A stretch of 64,000 nucleotides of DNA from Thiothrix nivea DSM 5205 (GCF_000260135.1 NZ_JH651384.1:1801693-1865692), one strand, 5' to 3'; positions 28,475 through 38,560 are shown, counted from the stretch's first letter. Notes: generated by a model from the sequence alone, not told the origin. Translations and numbers: made by a program.

Positions 28475-29240
28475 GCCACACCTTCCATGGCGCTTTGCCT
28501 GAAGACCACAAACTTTCCAGTTGATGCTTTTCACGCAGCGTATCCATAGGCTGCCAGAAACCGGAATGATGGAATGCCATCACCTGCTCCATCGCCACCA
28601 GACGTTGCATCGGCTCAGCTTCCCACATCTCCATGTCGTTATGTACCGCCTCCAGGCACTTGGGTGATAGCACGAAGAAACCGCCATTCACCAAGCCATC
28701 GCTGTGAGGTTTTTCTTCAAAGCTCATTAGGCGATTGCCGTCCAGCTGCAATACCCCATAACGCCCGGAACGCTCCACCGCAGTCATGGTCACCCAGTGG
28801 CCATGTTGTTTGTGGAACTGGATGGACGCGCTAATATCCACATCGCCAACACCATCACCATAGGTAAAACAGAATGCCTCCTCATCCTTGAGATACTCGG
28901 CCACCCGCTTCAGACGGCCACCGGTATAGGTTTCTTTGCCGGTATCCACCAACGTTACCCGCCACGGCTCGGCTGTCTGGCGGTGTACTTCCATCTGGTT
29001 ATTGCTCATATCAAAGGTTACGTCTGCTGTGTGCAAGAAATAGTTGGCAAAATATTCCTTGATCACATAGCCCTTGTACCCACAACAGATAATGAAGTCA
29101 TTAACCCCATGCGCTGAATAAATTTTCATAATATGCCAAAGGATTGGCATCCCGCCTATTTCAACCATCGGTTTTGGCTTGTTGGTTGTTTCTTCTGATA
29201 ATCTTGTCCCAAGCCCGCCTGCAAGAATGACTGCTTTCAT
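28464..29240 (-). CDS. rfbF: Glucose-1-phosphate cytidylyltransferase
   Basis: 258 residues, standard for RfbF. The N-terminal [13 protein letters not shown] is the nucleotide-binding motif, [21 protein letters not shown] follows, and [13 protein letters not shown] carries the metal-binding Asp. It makes CDP-glucose from CTP and glucose-1-phosphate. It overlaps the dehydratase gene that uses its product. Confidence 0.95.
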   Translation of the reverse strand: MKAVILAGGLGTRLSEETTNKPKPMVEIGGMPILWHIMKIYSAHGVNDFIICCGYKGYVIKEYFANYFLHTADVTFDMSNNQMEVHRQTAEPWRVTLVDTGKETYTGGRLKRVAEYLKDEEAFCFTYGDGVGDVDISASIQFHKQHGHWVTMTAVERSGRYGVLQLDGNRLMSFEEKPHSDGLVNGGFFVLSPKCLEAVHNDMEMWEAEPMQRLVAMEQVMAFHHSGFWQPMDTLREKHQLESLWSSGKAPWKVWHDA

Positions 29241-29275
29241 GATTGTTCCTTTCGTTTCTAAGCCTGAATTTATAG

Positions 29276-30568
29276 TTAGGGTTTATGAGTTAAAAAGTAC
29301 TCGTCTTGCTCTGCCCGCAACCGGTCACACAGACGGTCTGCTGGAAGCTCAACGTCAGCATAGGTAATGGGGTAGTCTTTCGGTACATCCCTACGCATAC
29401 GGCAACCATCACTCAGCCCCATTGGCAGCAGGTTTTCCTGTCGGCTGATGTCGGCATTTTCTGCCGCACCATAACACGTAAAACCACCGATGCCGTCCAG
29501 CGTTTCACCTGCTTTCAGGTCGCGCTTGGCCAATGTAATGACATCCACAACCGGTGCACCAAGAGGAGCCACTGCCGCATCCCCAAACAGGACTGCACGC
29601 GCCACGGTCAAAGGCACTTCCAGATGGCACAGATGATAAGGGGTATAAAAAACATACAGAGGGCCATCGCCCATTTTGTAATATTTCAGGTATTGCTGCT
29701 GGATGGGGTTGTCATTATAGCCAAGGACAAAGACGCCTGGCGTGCGTTGCGCACCCAGCACATAATCCACCAGCCCGGTTTCCAGCATTTGCTCCAGAGG
29801 GAACAAGCCTGCCGCATCGTTAACCTCTGCGCACGGTGGGCCATACATGCCACGCTGGCCAACCTTGAAGCCAGTCGCATTGGCTACTACCGCCATTTCC
29901 ATCGAAATTTTAGTACCATCCGCAAATGATGTCACCATCCGTGGCTTCTGGTTATACTGCTCCGCATAAGCACGCTGGGTTTCCGGCGTCCGGTAAGGAT
30001 CTTGCAAGCCTTTAATATTACCAGCCAGGACTGGACGGCAACCGATGCTTTTGGCATAGCGGAGCAGATTCATGACAACACCGGGCTGATCCCCATCCAC
30101 ATTGGTCATGACCACGCCCGCGCGGTCTGCATACACTTTCAGGATGGGGCCAACAGTGGCATCCAGCTCAGCATTCATCAAAATGATATGCTTATGGTTT
30201 TCAATCGCTGCCATCGCGACATGGGCACTGAATTCCACGTCGCCTGTTGCCTCAACGACCGCATCCACATACTGGGACTTACAGACCAGCGAAGGGTCAC
30301 TGGTAACAACATATTTGCCCGCTGCCAGCAGAGTTTCCACTTCATCAAAGGAATTGCCGACATAAACCTCCTCGACACCTGCCTGCTGATAAGCCCGCTT
30401 CGCCTCAGCCAAGGTACGGTTTACAACGGCCACCAGCTTCATGCCCGGCAACCCCTGCAAGATTTGCAAGGCAACACCGCGCCCCATGTAACCAGCCCCG
30501 ACAATGGCGACCCTTACTGGACGCCCTTCCTGTTGCCGCTGCTCCAACGCCGTATCAACGATTATCAT
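29276..30568 (-). CDS. NAD(P)-binding oxidoreductase with C-terminal SAF domain
   Basis: 430 residues. The N-terminal Rossmann fold ([20 protein letters not shown]) resembles homoserine dehydrogenase and DapB-type enzymes. [33 protein letters not shown] is the typical central segment. The C-terminal 90 residues, with [17 protein letters not shown], look like a SAF domain. Its position between rfbF and an RfbC-like epimerase suggests a step in CDP-deoxysugar synthesis, but no activity can be assigned from sequence. The start has weak ribosome-site support. It is not a normal ThrA/Hom, because the aspartokinase and typical homoserine dehydrogenase C-terminal regions are missing. Confidence 0.75.
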   Translation of the reverse strand: MIIVDTALEQRQQEGRPVRVAIVGAGYMGRGVALQILQGLPGMKLVAVVNRTLAEAKRAYQQAGVEEVYVGNSFDEVETLLAAGKYVVTSDPSLVCKSQYVDAVVEATGDVEFSAHVAMAAIENHKHIILMNAELDATVGPILKVYADRAGVVMTNVDGDQPGVVMNLLRYAKSIGCRPVLAGNIKGLQDPYRTPETQRAYAEQYNQKPRMVTSFADGTKISMEMAVVANATGFKVGQRGMYGPPCAEVNDAAGLFPLEQMLETGLVDYVLGAQRTPGVFVLGYNDNPIQQQYLKYYKMGDGPLYVFYTPYHLCHLEVPLTVARAVLFGDAAVAPLGAPVVDVITLAKRDLKAGETLDGIGGFTCYGAAENADISRQENLLPMGLSDGCRMRRDVPKDYPITYADVELPADRLCDRLRAEQDEYFLTHKP

Positions 30569-30606
30569 TGAACACTCCCGAACATTAGTAAAAAAGTTTA
30601 AGCGTC

Positions 30607-31146
30607 TTACATACCTGCTGGCAGGTAGTCAGGCCAAGATCCATCCTTGTCCGAAACGGAAGCAACCTCAAGTGGCCAAACAATTCCAAAGGCGGGGTCA
30701 TTGTAACGGGCACCACGCTCATACTGCGGGGCATAAAATTCAGAAACCTGATAAAAAACTTCAGAATTATCTTCAAGTGTCTGATAACCGTGGGCGAAGC
30801 CAGCCGGGACATACAACATCTTGTGATTCTGCTCAGTCAACTCCACCCCAAACCACTGCATGTGTGTGGGAGAATCAGGGCGCAAATCCACAATCACATC
30901 GTAGATGGCACCCTTGGTGCAACGCACAAGCTTGACTTCGGCGGCAGGCTCAATCTGCCGGTGCATACCCCGCAGGGTTCCCCGGTATTTGTTGAATGAA
31001 ATATTGCTTTGCGCCAGATTTGTGCTTAACCCAAGCTCTCCCATCTCGCGCTTGCACCAAACCCGCGCAAAAAAACCACGCTCGTCCTGAATGAACTGTG
31101 GCTCAATGACATATGCGCCACCCAAATTTGTTTCCGAAAAAATCAT
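30607..31146 (-). CDS. RfbC-like 3,5-epimerase (cupin)
   Basis: 179 residues, the usual length of dTDP-4-dehydrorhamnose 3,5-epimerase. RGMHRQ contains the catalytic-base His, IYDVIVDLR the Asp-Leu-Arg segment, and YVPAGFAHGYQTLED the cupin core. There are no RfbA, RfbB or RfbD genes for dTDP-rhamnose in the window, so a CDP-4-dehydro-6-deoxyhexose substrate is inferred from position. A dTDP substrate remains possible if those genes lie elsewhere. Confidence 0.85.
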   Translation of the reverse strand: MIFSETNLGGAYVIEPQFIQDERGFFARVWCKREMGELGLSTNLAQSNISFNKYRGTLRGMHRQIEPAAEVKLVRCTKGAIYDVIVDLRPDSPTHMQWFGVELTEQNHKMLYVPAGFAHGYQTLEDNSEVFYQVSEFYAPQYERGARYNDPAFGIVWPLEVASVSDKDGSWPDYLPAGM

Positions 31147-31336
31147 CGCTTTCCGCCCAATTTAAATTAATCAAAAGATTAAAAATAATTATAATAGAAC
31201 ATCAAAACGCTAACACCCACCACAGCACAATAGTAGACAAAAATCCGACAAAGGGTATCAGCACCTAAAACATATCCTGCACTGGAACTTCAACGTAGAT
31301 AAAAACTGACAAGGCCAGCCCGCTCAGCATAAACAT

Positions 31337-32518
31337 TCACCATCCTTTCGTCCCACTCGCAGGCAACAGGTTATCCTGCAAAAAAACCCTTGTCCTGTCG
31401 GCAAACGCCATCTTCAACGCCAACGCTTTCTTCTCCAAAAAGTGCCATGAGAGTACCGCCAGGAGCACAACCATCACACTGGACAACAGCATCAATTGCC
31501 AAATCGAAATATTGGGAATCAAGGCAACCAATGCCTGTTGTAAGGGAAATGCGTAGACATAAACGCCGTAAGAGTAATCCCCCAAGCGGTTATACTGCCG
31601 GATACTGCCAGCAGGCACGTAAGCAACATAAAATATGCAATAAGCCAAAACTATCGAATAAACAAGCGAAAAAGGAACAGAGTCATGGAACAAGGAAAAA
31701 ATCAAAATTGCCAGCGCCACACCAAAAAGTGCCGATGACAAGTGGATGCACTCCCTGAACAAATAAAAAGCTGCACCAGTAAAAAACATGAAGGACAGAG
31801 GAAAAAAACGAACCATTTCAAATTCAAACCAACGCGCAGCCAACACGTACACACCTACAGGCAGGAGATAAGCCAACACCACACGCTTCATCCACACGAC
31901 GCGCAGCCCCGGCAAGTGCATCAGCGGCACCCAAACATTTTTCTTCCTCCCGGTAGCATCCGTTTTCCGAAAGGAGTGTCGCCCCCACCCCACCATAATC
32001 CAGAAAATCGCCAGCTGCGCATACATCAAGACTTCGAATGTGATAGTCCACAAGGATCCATTTACAACACCCGCATACGGATTGCCTTCAAAAACACCCG
32101 GCAACAGGAAGCTGAACCCAATAAACGGCAGCAACCCACGCATCAGGTAAAACCAAGTATCCGGGTCAAGGAAATAGCCTGACAAGGGCAAGGTAGTGAA
32201 ATAAGGCCCTAGGATAAAAGCACTTAGCACCAAAGCCACGATCAATGCAGGATAAATCCTCAACATTCGCGCCCAAATGAAATCAATCATCGACTTTCTG
32301 GATAACAAACTGGCTGTAATCAGGAACCCGCTGGTCACAAAGAACATATCGACAGCAATGTCACCTATCGTCATGCCTAGCATGGATAAAAGAGGCTCAC
32401 TTTCCCTGGATCCACCCACCAAGGCAAAACAATGCGTCAGCAGGACTGAAAAAGCTGCCACCATGCGTATCAGGTTAAAATTATTATCACGTCCCTGAGC
32501 ATAAGCTGATAATTTCAT
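31337..32518 (-). CDS. Membrane acyltransferase, acyltransferase-3 (OafA/YrhL-like) family
   Basis: 393 residues from the ATG at 32518, with AAGGAAG upstream. About ten membrane helices are visible. NFNLIRMVAAFSVLLTHCFAL contains the family's conserved Arg and His near the N-terminus, and DMFFVTSGFLIT is the second signature. Such enzymes acetylate or otherwise acylate sugars of surface polysaccharides. AT-rich spacers of 165 and 190 bases separate it from its neighbours on the same strand. Confidence 0.88.
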   Translation of the reverse strand: MKLSAYAQGRDNNFNLIRMVAAFSVLLTHCFALVGGSRESEPLLSMLGMTIGDIAVDMFFVTSGFLITASLLSRKSMIDFIWARMLRIYPALIVALVLSAFILGPYFTTLPLSGYFLDPDTWFYLMRGLLPFIGFSFLLPGVFEGNPYAGVVNGSLWTITFEVLMYAQLAIFWIMVGWGRHSFRKTDATGRKKNVWVPLMHLPGLRVVWMKRVVLAYLLPVGVYVLAARWFEFEMVRFFPLSFMFFTGAAFYLFRECIHLSSALFGVALAILIFSLFHDSVPFSLVYSIVLAYCIFYVAYVPAGSIRQYNRLGDYSYGVYVYAFPLQQALVALIPNISIWQLMLLSSVMVVLLAVLSWHFLEKKALALKMAFADRTRVFLQDNLLPASGTKGW

Positions 32519-32683
32519 TATATCTTCCTTGGATTCACCCCATTTGCCACGCACTGGGGTTCTTCATTTTTGGGGCGGCCTCCTATATACAACCACCAAA
32601 TCGACATTTAACCTCCGTTGTCATAAACACAACAGATATTGAGCATTCCCGCAAACTGGCGGGAGATAACTTCGGGGAAGGAA

Positions 32684-33733
32684 TCAACTTTTTACCGACT
32701 GGAGCAGCAGCCTTCTCACTTTGGCTGCATAGATGAAGAAACCCACCATGAAAGTCAGGAAAATTATAACCTCACTCCAGTGCCATAATTCCATACCCAA
32801 CCCCACAATAGCCAGAAATGCCGACAAAGTGCAGATTTTCAGAAGCACAACCTGTTTACTGTCGCCAACGGCCTGGAGAATATGATGCAGATGAGTGCGG
32901 TCTGCGGCAAACGGAGAACATTTATCCAACACTCTGTTAATGATGACTCGCGCCATATCCATCAAGGGAAATGCGATCAGCCACAGAGCAGTTGACGGCG
33001 AAAAGCTCACAGAACCCTTGCTATCAGGCTGGGTACCCTGAATCAACAACCATACGACCGTAAACCCGATCAGCATGGAACCCGTGTCACCCATGAAAAC
33101 TTTTCTAAACTTGACCGGGGGAAGCCCAAGGTTTGCCATCAGGTAAGGGACTAGTGCGACCGACATGATTAAGGCCAGCTTCATGTTGTCTATGTCAGAA
33201 TTGAGGTAGAATAGGAGACCAATGCTCAAAAAAGTAACCAGCGAAGAAACACCGAGCAAACCATCAATCCCATCAATCATGTTGAATGCATTGATTGCAC
33301 CGATCACAGCAAGGACAGTCAACACATATCCAGCCACCCCCAAATCAACAACACCAAACCCAAAGATGTTGCCCAGCTGATGAATATACATGCCGCTGCC
33401 CGCACACATCAGTACAGCAATAACGCTTTGGGCCAGCAAACGGAATTTTGGCGACAGATCACCGGCATCATCCGCCACACCCAATGCCACGATGAGGCTA
33501 CTACACAAAAGATATGTCACTGAGCTATCGTTGGGCGTCACAAACAGGGAGATGCCGAAAACCAGCCCCACATAAATCGACACCCCCCCTACCAAGGGAA
33601 TGTGGCCATCATGGAACTTGCGATGACTGTTCGGCGCATCAACTAAACCAAACCTTTCCGCAACCGGGGTCAACAAAAGAATTGACAATGCTGACATCAT
33701 TGAAACCAGCAAAACAATACCCGCAAAACTCAT
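32684..33733 (-). CDS. WecA-type undecaprenyl-phosphate sugar-1-phosphate transferase
   Basis: 349 residues from the ATG at 33733, which has a perfect AGGAGG. It is a polytopic PNPT-family enzyme with about 11 membrane helices. DAPNSHRKFHDGHIPLVGG, NAFNMIDGIDGL (catalytic Asp region), MGDTGSMLIGF and RTHLHHIL match WecA and WbpL. It should load the first sugar-phosphate onto the undecaprenyl carrier at the inner membrane. As the first gene after the ops element it opens the exopolysaccharide operon. Confidence 0.92.
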   Translation of the reverse strand: MSFAGIVLLVSMMSALSILLLTPVAERFGLVDAPNSHRKFHDGHIPLVGGVSIYVGLVFGISLFVTPNDSSVTYLLCSSLIVALGVADDAGDLSPKFRLLAQSVIAVLMCAGSGMYIHQLGNIFGFGVVDLGVAGYVLTVLAVIGAINAFNMIDGIDGLLGVSSLVTFLSIGLLFYLNSDIDNMKLALIMSVALVPYLMANLGLPPVKFRKVFMGDTGSMLIGFTVVWLLIQGTQPDSKGSVSFSPSTALWLIAFPLMDMARVIINRVLDKCSPFAADRTHLHHILQAVGDSKQVVLLKICTLSAFLAIVGLGMELWHWSEVIIFLTFMVGFFIYAAKVRRLLLQSVKS

Positions 33734-34740
33734 AGGAACCTCCTGTTCACAACCGCGCACCATAATTCCATATGGCGGGAATGTGCGTAATTACTGGACG
33801 CTACCGCCCTCCAGGCATTTCCCGGCATAGTGACATTATTTAAAAATTTCATTTTCAAAACCCGAACACTCATAAGCACCCGCCACTGACAGTAACAGAC
33901 ACACGAATCACTGACCAAGGGAGACTGACACCGACGCAGCTCAGAGTCACCAGATACCAGCTGCAACTTACGCCACTTGTCAAGTGAACAACAAACAACC
34001 GAGAGGCAGGAGCCACTTTTTTTTGCTCAAAGCAATTCTTCCATGCCTTTCACGCAAGATAAATTCTGCGAATCAATCCTGATATAAATAAAGTATAGCT
34101 ATCGGCAACCATATAGCAACACTCAAGTAGCAAAAAAACATCAATATAAGTAAATTTAATTACGAAGCTACTTTTACTATTATTCCGGATGCTACCAGAC
34201 ACACAAAAGCCAAAACTTACTCTATTCTTTATAAGCTAAATGTATAAGAATAAATATTCTTAATGCCTTCCGACTGATTATAGCTTGCACACTTACAATT
34301 TCTGTTTATTTTTTAACTTTTTAGATTATTTTAACAATCATTAGTGCGAAAACATGCCATTAAGTAAAACAATTGATTTTATAGGTGGTTTCTTAAGCAG
34401 GCATTTTTGTCTCCCCTTAATACCCAGACGGACGCACCCACCTCTTGCAACAGAAACAGGAGTGCAGCTGTTCGCCTGTTCACGCTTCCCACAACCTGCA
34501 TTAGCCCAGAAACAAGTAATATTATGCGAAAATAGCAATATTCATAAATTTTTGTTATAAATTCTCAGCAAACTGATGCCTTTGCTCATTAATTATCCAG
34601 TTATCTTATGCCACCTACCCTACACGCCGCCAAGCTGTTTTAACAAAGCCTCCTCACCCCCAAACACCTGCCAAGTAGCACACCAACAGACAATACCGTT
34701 AAAATGCGGCCAATGAATAGACATATAAAACGGCGTAACC
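33734..34740. other. 1 kb AT-rich non-coding region
   Basis: The region separates divergent wecA-like and ruvB genes. It is markedly richer in A and T than its surroundings, especially 34070-34360, and has no credible gene; the longest plus-strand ORF (34354-34560) is Pro/Arg-rich with no ribosome site. It holds the ops element, a near-palindrome CACTTG-T-CAAGTG at 33974-33986 that also contains TTGACA on the minus strand, and a TATAAT on the minus strand at 34282-34277 without a good -35. A promoter and leader for the polysaccharide operon are expected here. Confidence 0.6.
33798..33830 (-). promoter_or_regulatory. ops/JUMPstart element upstream of the exopolysaccharide operon
   Basis: The minus strand reads GGCGGTAGCGT at 33808-33798, identical to the 11-base ops core. 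It is preceded by GCCTGGAG, close to the corresponding part (GCCAGG) of the enterobacterial JUMPstart sequence. It lies 65 bases before the wecA-like ATG and is oriented with the operon. In E. coli, ops in the non-template strand recruits RfaH to transcribing polymerase and suppresses termination in long surface-polysaccharide operons. No RfaH gene is in this window. Confidence 0.85.
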
Positions 34741-35808
34741 ATGGACAAACAAGATTCCCGCGTCATATCCCCGCAGAGTAACCGGGAGGAAGAGCGCACA
34801 GACGACAATATCCGCCCCCGCCGCCTTCAGGACTACATAGGCCAGCCGGTAGTACGGGAACAAATGGAAATATTCATCCATGCAGCCCGCCATCGTGGCG
34901 ACGCGCTGGATCATGTTCTTATTTTCGGGCCACCAGGGCTGGGCAAAACGACCCTGTCCCACATCATCGCCCATGAAATGCACGCCAACCTGCGCCAGAC
35001 ATCCGGCCCCGTGCTGGAAAAGGCTGGCGACCTGGCCGCCCTGTTGACCAACCTCGAACCCCACGACCTCTTGTTCATTGACGAAATCCACCGCCTCAGC
35101 CCGATGGTGGAAGAAATCCTGTATCCCGCCATGGAAGACTTCCAGCTGGACATCATGATCGGCGAAGGCCCCGCCGCCCGTTCCATCAAGCTGGATCTGC
35201 CTCCCTTCACCCTGGTAGGCGCAACCACCCGCGCCGGCCTGCTGACATCACCCTTACGCGACCGTTTCGGCATCGTCCAGCGGCTAGAGTTTTACAACGA
35301 AACCGACCTCGCCTCCATCGTCATGCGCGCCTCCGGCATTATCGGTGCCAAACTGGACGCTGACGGCGCGCACGAAATTGCCCGGCGCTCACGCGGTACA
35401 CCCAGGATAGCCAACCGCTTGCTGCGGCGGGTGCGGGATTACGCCCAAGTCAAGGGCGACGGCATGATCAACGCCGACATGGCGGACAAAGCCCTCAACA
35501 TGTTGAACGTCGACCACCAGGGCTTTGACCACATGGACAGGCGGCTGCTGTTGGCCATCATGGAAAAATTTGACGGCGGCCCGGTCGGCGTCGACAGCCT
35601 GGCCGCCGCCATTGGCGAAGAACGCGGCACCATTGAAGACGTACTGGAACCCTTCCTCATCCAGCAAGGCTTCCTGATGCGCACACCCCGCGGCAGGGTA
35701 GCCACCCGCCATGCCTGGCAACACTTCGGGCTGACCATGCCGAGCCACCTCACATCCTTGGCTGACAGCAATAATACGGAAGGCTCCAACCTTGACCTGT
35801 TTGAATGA
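34741..35808 (+). CDS. ruvB: Holliday junction branch-migration ATPase RuvB
   Basis: 355 residues. [11 protein letters not shown] opens the AAA+ domain, Walker A is GPPGLGKTT, Walker [11 protein letters not shown], sensor region [18 protein letters not shown] and arginine finger [15 protein letters not shown]. The C-terminus is a winged helix ([13 protein letters not shown]). RuvB hexamers drive branch migration with RuvA and RuvC, neither of which is adjacent here. The 3' end overlaps ybgC. Confidence 0.97.
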   Translation: MDKQDSRVISPQSNREEERTDDNIRPRRLQDYIGQPVVREQMEIFIHAARHRGDALDHVLIFGPPGLGKTTLSHIIAHEMHANLRQTSGPVLEKAGDLAALLTNLEPHDLLFIDEIHRLSPMVEEILYPAMEDFQLDIMIGEGPAARSIKLDLPPFTLVGATTRAGLLTSPLRDRFGIVQRLEFYNETDLASIVMRASGIIGAKLDADGAHEIARRSRGTPRIANRLLRRVRDYAQVKGDGMINADMADKALNMLNVDHQGFDHMDRRLLLAIMEKFDGGPVGVDSLAAAIGEERGTIEDVLEPFLIQQGFLMRTPRGRVATRHAWQHFGLTMPSHLTSLADSNNTEGSNLDLFE

Positions 35809-36211
35809 ATTCACCCTCCCCGTTCGGGTCTATTACGAAGATACGGACGCAGGCGGCGTGGTCTACCACGCCAACTACCTGCGCTTCATGGAACGCGCCC
35901 GCACCGAATGGCTACGCACCCTGGGTTTCGAGCAAGACCAACTGGCCCGGGACATGGACATCGTGTTCGTCGTGGCCGGACTGGAAATCCGTTACCGCAA
36001 ACCCGCCCGTTTCAACGACGCCCTGCTGGTCAGCGCAGCCATGGCCAAAACCGGGCGCACCCATATCCTGTTTGAACAAAAAATTTCCCGTATAAACACA
36101 GATAATTCACCTGAACTATTGACAACCGCTAGCGTCAAAGTAGTCTGTGTCGACTTGGGCACATTCCGTTCAACAACGATTCCAACAGGGATAAGGGAAC
36201 TCCTTCAGTGA
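35792..36211 (+). CDS. ybgC: Acyl-CoA thioesterase YbgC (Tol-Pal associated)
   Basis: 139 residues from a TTG at 35792 with AAGG upstream; a second in-frame TTG at 35801 is an alternative, and both lie within the ruvB end. It is a hot-dog-fold thioesterase. [29 protein letters not shown] contains the catalytic Asp and the family signature. It hydrolyses acyl-CoA near the membrane. It is the first gene of the tol-pal operon, and its stop overlaps the tolQ GTG. Confidence 0.93.
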   Translation: MTCLNEFTLPVRVYYEDTDAGGVVYHANYLRFMERARTEWLRTLGFEQDQLARDMDIVFVVAGLEIRYRKPARFNDALLVSAAMAKTGRTHILFEQKISRINTDNSPELLTTASVKVVCVDLGTFRSTTIPTGIRELLQ

Positions 36212-36894
36212 CTACTGACCTTTCCATCTTCAAACTGATCATGGACGCCAGCCTGGTCGTCAAGATTGTCATGGCCTTGCTGGTGCTGGCCTCGCTGCTG
36301 TCGTGGACGCTGATGCTAGTCAAATCCGGTGCCATCAGCTCCACCCAGCGCAATGTGGCCAAATTCGAGGAACGTTTCTGGAGCGGCGTTTCCCTGAACT
36401 CCCTGTACGAAGAGTTGTCCCAGAAAGTGAACCGGCGTGGGCTGGAACGGATCTTTTTCGACGGCTTCCACGAATACAAACGCGCGCTCAACACCGACCC
36501 GGGGTCACGCCTGTCAGTGACGGATTCGGTACAGCGCGCGATGCGGGTAGCCGCCGCCAAGGAAGTCGATGACTTGGAGCAAAACCTGGCATTTCTGGCG
36601 ACGGTAGGCTCCACCAGCCCCTACGTCGGCCTGTTTGGAACCGTGTGGGGAATCATGAACTCATTTATTTCACTGGGACAAATGCAGCAGGCAACCCTCG
36701 GGGTCGTTGCCCCCGGCATCGCCGAAGCGCTGATCGCTACTGCCATCGGCCTGTTCGCCGCGATACCGGCGGTTATCGGCTACAACCGCTTCAGCGACAA
36801 GATTGACCGGCTGGTGGTCAGCTACGACAACTTCCGCGAAGAATTCACCGCCCTGCTGGAACGCCATGCAGTGGCGCAAAGGAAAGCCGCATGA
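36208..36894 (+). CDS. tolQ: TolQ inner-membrane proton channel subunit
   Basis: 228 residues from a GTG that overlaps the ybgC stop (GTGA). Three membrane helices are present: one near the N-terminus, and a pair within the C-terminal half around TVGSTSPYVGLFGTVWGIMNSF and GIAEALIATAIGLFAAIPAVIGYN. It belongs to the MotA/ExbB/TolQ family. With TolR it uses the proton gradient to energise TolA during outer-membrane constriction. Confidence 0.96.
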   Translation: MTTDLSIFKLIMDASLVVKIVMALLVLASLLSWTLMLVKSGAISSTQRNVAKFEERFWSGVSLNSLYEELSQKVNRRGLERIFFDGFHEYKRALNTDPGSRLSVTDSVQRAMRVAAAKEVDDLEQNLAFLATVGSTSPYVGLFGTVWGIMNSFISLGQMQQATLGVVAPGIAEALIATAIGLFAAIPAVIGYNRFSDKIDRLVVSYDNFREEFTALLERHAVAQRKAA

Positions 36895-37319
36895 GCACGG
36901 CCTGCCGCCGCAAACGCCGCGCCATGTCGCAGATGAACGTGGTTCCTTATATTGACGTCATGCTGGTGCTGCTGGTCATTTTTATGGTCACTGCGCCGAT
37001 GATGCAAACCGGCGTGGAAGTGGATGCGCCAGACGCACAGGCCGAACCACTGGAAACCGACAACCAGCAGGAACCGCTGACCATTTCGGTAGATGCGGGT
37101 GGGCATTATTTTCTGGATGACGGCTCCGAAGTGCCTGCCGACGGCATCACCAGCTATGTGAGTTCGCAACTGGATGAGAAGGCTGAACGCCCCATTTACG
37201 TCAGGGCGGACAGCACCGTGGAATACCGTTACCTGATGAGCGCCATGATAGCCGTACAAAAAGCAGGCGCGAAAAAGATTGGCCTGATGGCTGACCCAGC
37301 GCCTCCCGACCGGAACTGA
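36891..37319 (+). CDS. tolR: TolR inner-membrane protein
   Basis: 142 residues, starting within the tolQ stop (ATGA). MNVVPYIDVMLVLLVIFMVTAPM contains the membrane-buried proton-binding Asp of the ExbD/TolR family. The periplasmic domain ends in SAMIAVQKAGAKKIGLM. It couples proton flow to TolA together with TolQ. Confidence 0.96.
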   Translation: MSTACRRKRRAMSQMNVVPYIDVMLVLLVIFMVTAPMMQTGVEVDAPDAQAEPLETDNQQEPLTISVDAGGHYFLDDGSEVPADGITSYVSSQLDEKAERPIYVRADSTVEYRYLMSAMIAVQKAGAKKIGLMADPAPPDRN

Positions 37320-37363
37320 CGCACACAACCACAATGATCTGACAAGGGCTTGAACGAAAGGTC

Positions 37364-38560
37364 ATGTTTAAAGAGATACGCAACAAACCACAAGCACTGC
37401 TATGGGCCATCCTGCTGCACGTTTTCATCGTGCTGATACTGCTGCTCAGTTTCAAACTGACCGAGCGCCCGGATACCAGCTCAAGTAATGTACCTGTACA
37501 AGTCGTCACCCCGGATGGCGCAGACTCACCCGAACCGACTGAGCAGGAGCAAGACCCTGCCCGCACCGCTCTGACAGCCAAGGAAAAAGACACCTCGCCC
37601 CCGCAACCCAGCGAGCAGGAACTGGCCGCCGAACAGGCTCGCCAGCAACAACAGGCCGAAGAGGAAGCCGCCCAGCAGAAAGCCACGCTAGCGGCGGAAG
37701 CCGAACGCAAAGCCGCGCTAGCTGAACAACAGAAGGCCGCCGCCGACAAAGCAAAAGCCGCTGCCCGCGCAGAAGCCGCCACCGACAAAGCAAAAGCCAC
37801 TGCCCGCGCAGAAGCCGCTGCCGAAGAACGTGCCAAGGCCGAAGCCCGCCGCCGCGCCGAAGCCCGCGCTGAAACCCGCCGCCAAACGCTGGCAGAAGAA
37901 AAACGCCAGCAACTGGAAGCCGAACGCAAGAAAACCCAGGCTGCCAAAGCCAAAGCAGACGCAGCGGCCAAAGAACTGGCAGAAAAGAAAGCCCGCGAAA
38001 AAGCTGCTGCCAAAGCCAAGGCTGCTGCGGAAGCCAAAGCAGAAGCCAAGGCCAAGGCAGCCACCGAAGCCAAAGCGGAAGCCAAGGCAAAAGCCCTCGC
38101 CGAAGCCAAAGCAGCCGCCGAAGCAGAAGCCAAGGCCAAATCCGAAGCCCTTGCACGCAAGAAAGCTGCCGAGGAAGAAGCCAAACTGGCCGCCGACCGT
38201 GAGCGCTGGAAAGCCGCCGAAGCCAAACGCAAGGCCGCCGAGGAAGAAGCGCGCCGCGCTGCAGCTGCCGCCGCAGGCCCCAGCGCACGCGATCTCAGTT
38301 CCGCCCGCGCTGACTGGAAAGCCGCCGTCAACCGTAAAATCAGGGGCAACTGGAACAAACCTTCAGAGCGTTTCGGCATGTCGGCCACCATCCGCCTGGG
38401 GATCAGCAGTTCCGGTGGCATCCGCCGGTTCTCCCTGTCCTGTAATGGCAGCCCGGCTTTCTGTGAATCAATCAAGAACGCCGTCCATGGCGCAGCCCCT
38501 TTCCCCAGGCCACGCTACGAAGAGTTATATGGCGACACCCACGTAATCACAATGGATTAA
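37364..38560 (+). CDS. tolA: TolA cell-envelope integrity protein
   Basis: 398 residues with AAGG before the ATG. One N-terminal membrane helix (ALLWAILLHVFIVLILLLSF) anchors it. About 230 residues of Ala/Lys/Glu-rich helix (roughly 75-305) span the periplasm. The C-terminal domain (DWKAAVNRKIRGNWNKP... FCESIKNAVHGAAPFPRP) contacts TolB and Pal. The repetitive central DNA gives long open frames on other frames and strands that are not genes. The tolB start follows its stop directly. Confidence 0.95.
   Translation: MFKEIRNKPQALLWAILLHVFIVLILLLSFKLTERPDTSSSNVPVQVVTPDGADSPEPTEQEQDPARTALTAKEKDTSPPQPSEQELAAEQARQQQQAEEEAAQQKATLAAEAERKAALAEQQKAAADKAKAAARAEAATDKAKATARAEAAAEERAKAEARRRAEARAETRRQTLAEEKRQQLEAERKKTQAAKAKADAAAKELAEKKAREKAAAKAKAAAEAKAEAKAKAATEAKAEAKAKALAEAKAAAEAEAKAKSEALARKKAAEEEAKLAADRERWKAAEAKRKAAEEEARRAAAAAAGPSARDLSSARADWKAAVNRKIRGNWNKPSERFGMSATIRLGISSSGGIRRFSLSCNGSPAFCESIKNAVHGAAPFPRPRYEELYGDTHVITMD

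Noticed and set aside
34354-34560. 68-codon plus-strand ORF in the AT-rich spacer
   Set aside because: No ribosome-binding site, no recognisable composition or domain, and it lies in a region with no other coding signal.
37201-38475. Long minus-strand open frame of 424 codons opposite tolA
   Set aside because: It mirrors the low-complexity Ala/Lys/Glu coding of tolA and encodes Ser/Ala/Arg runs with no domain.
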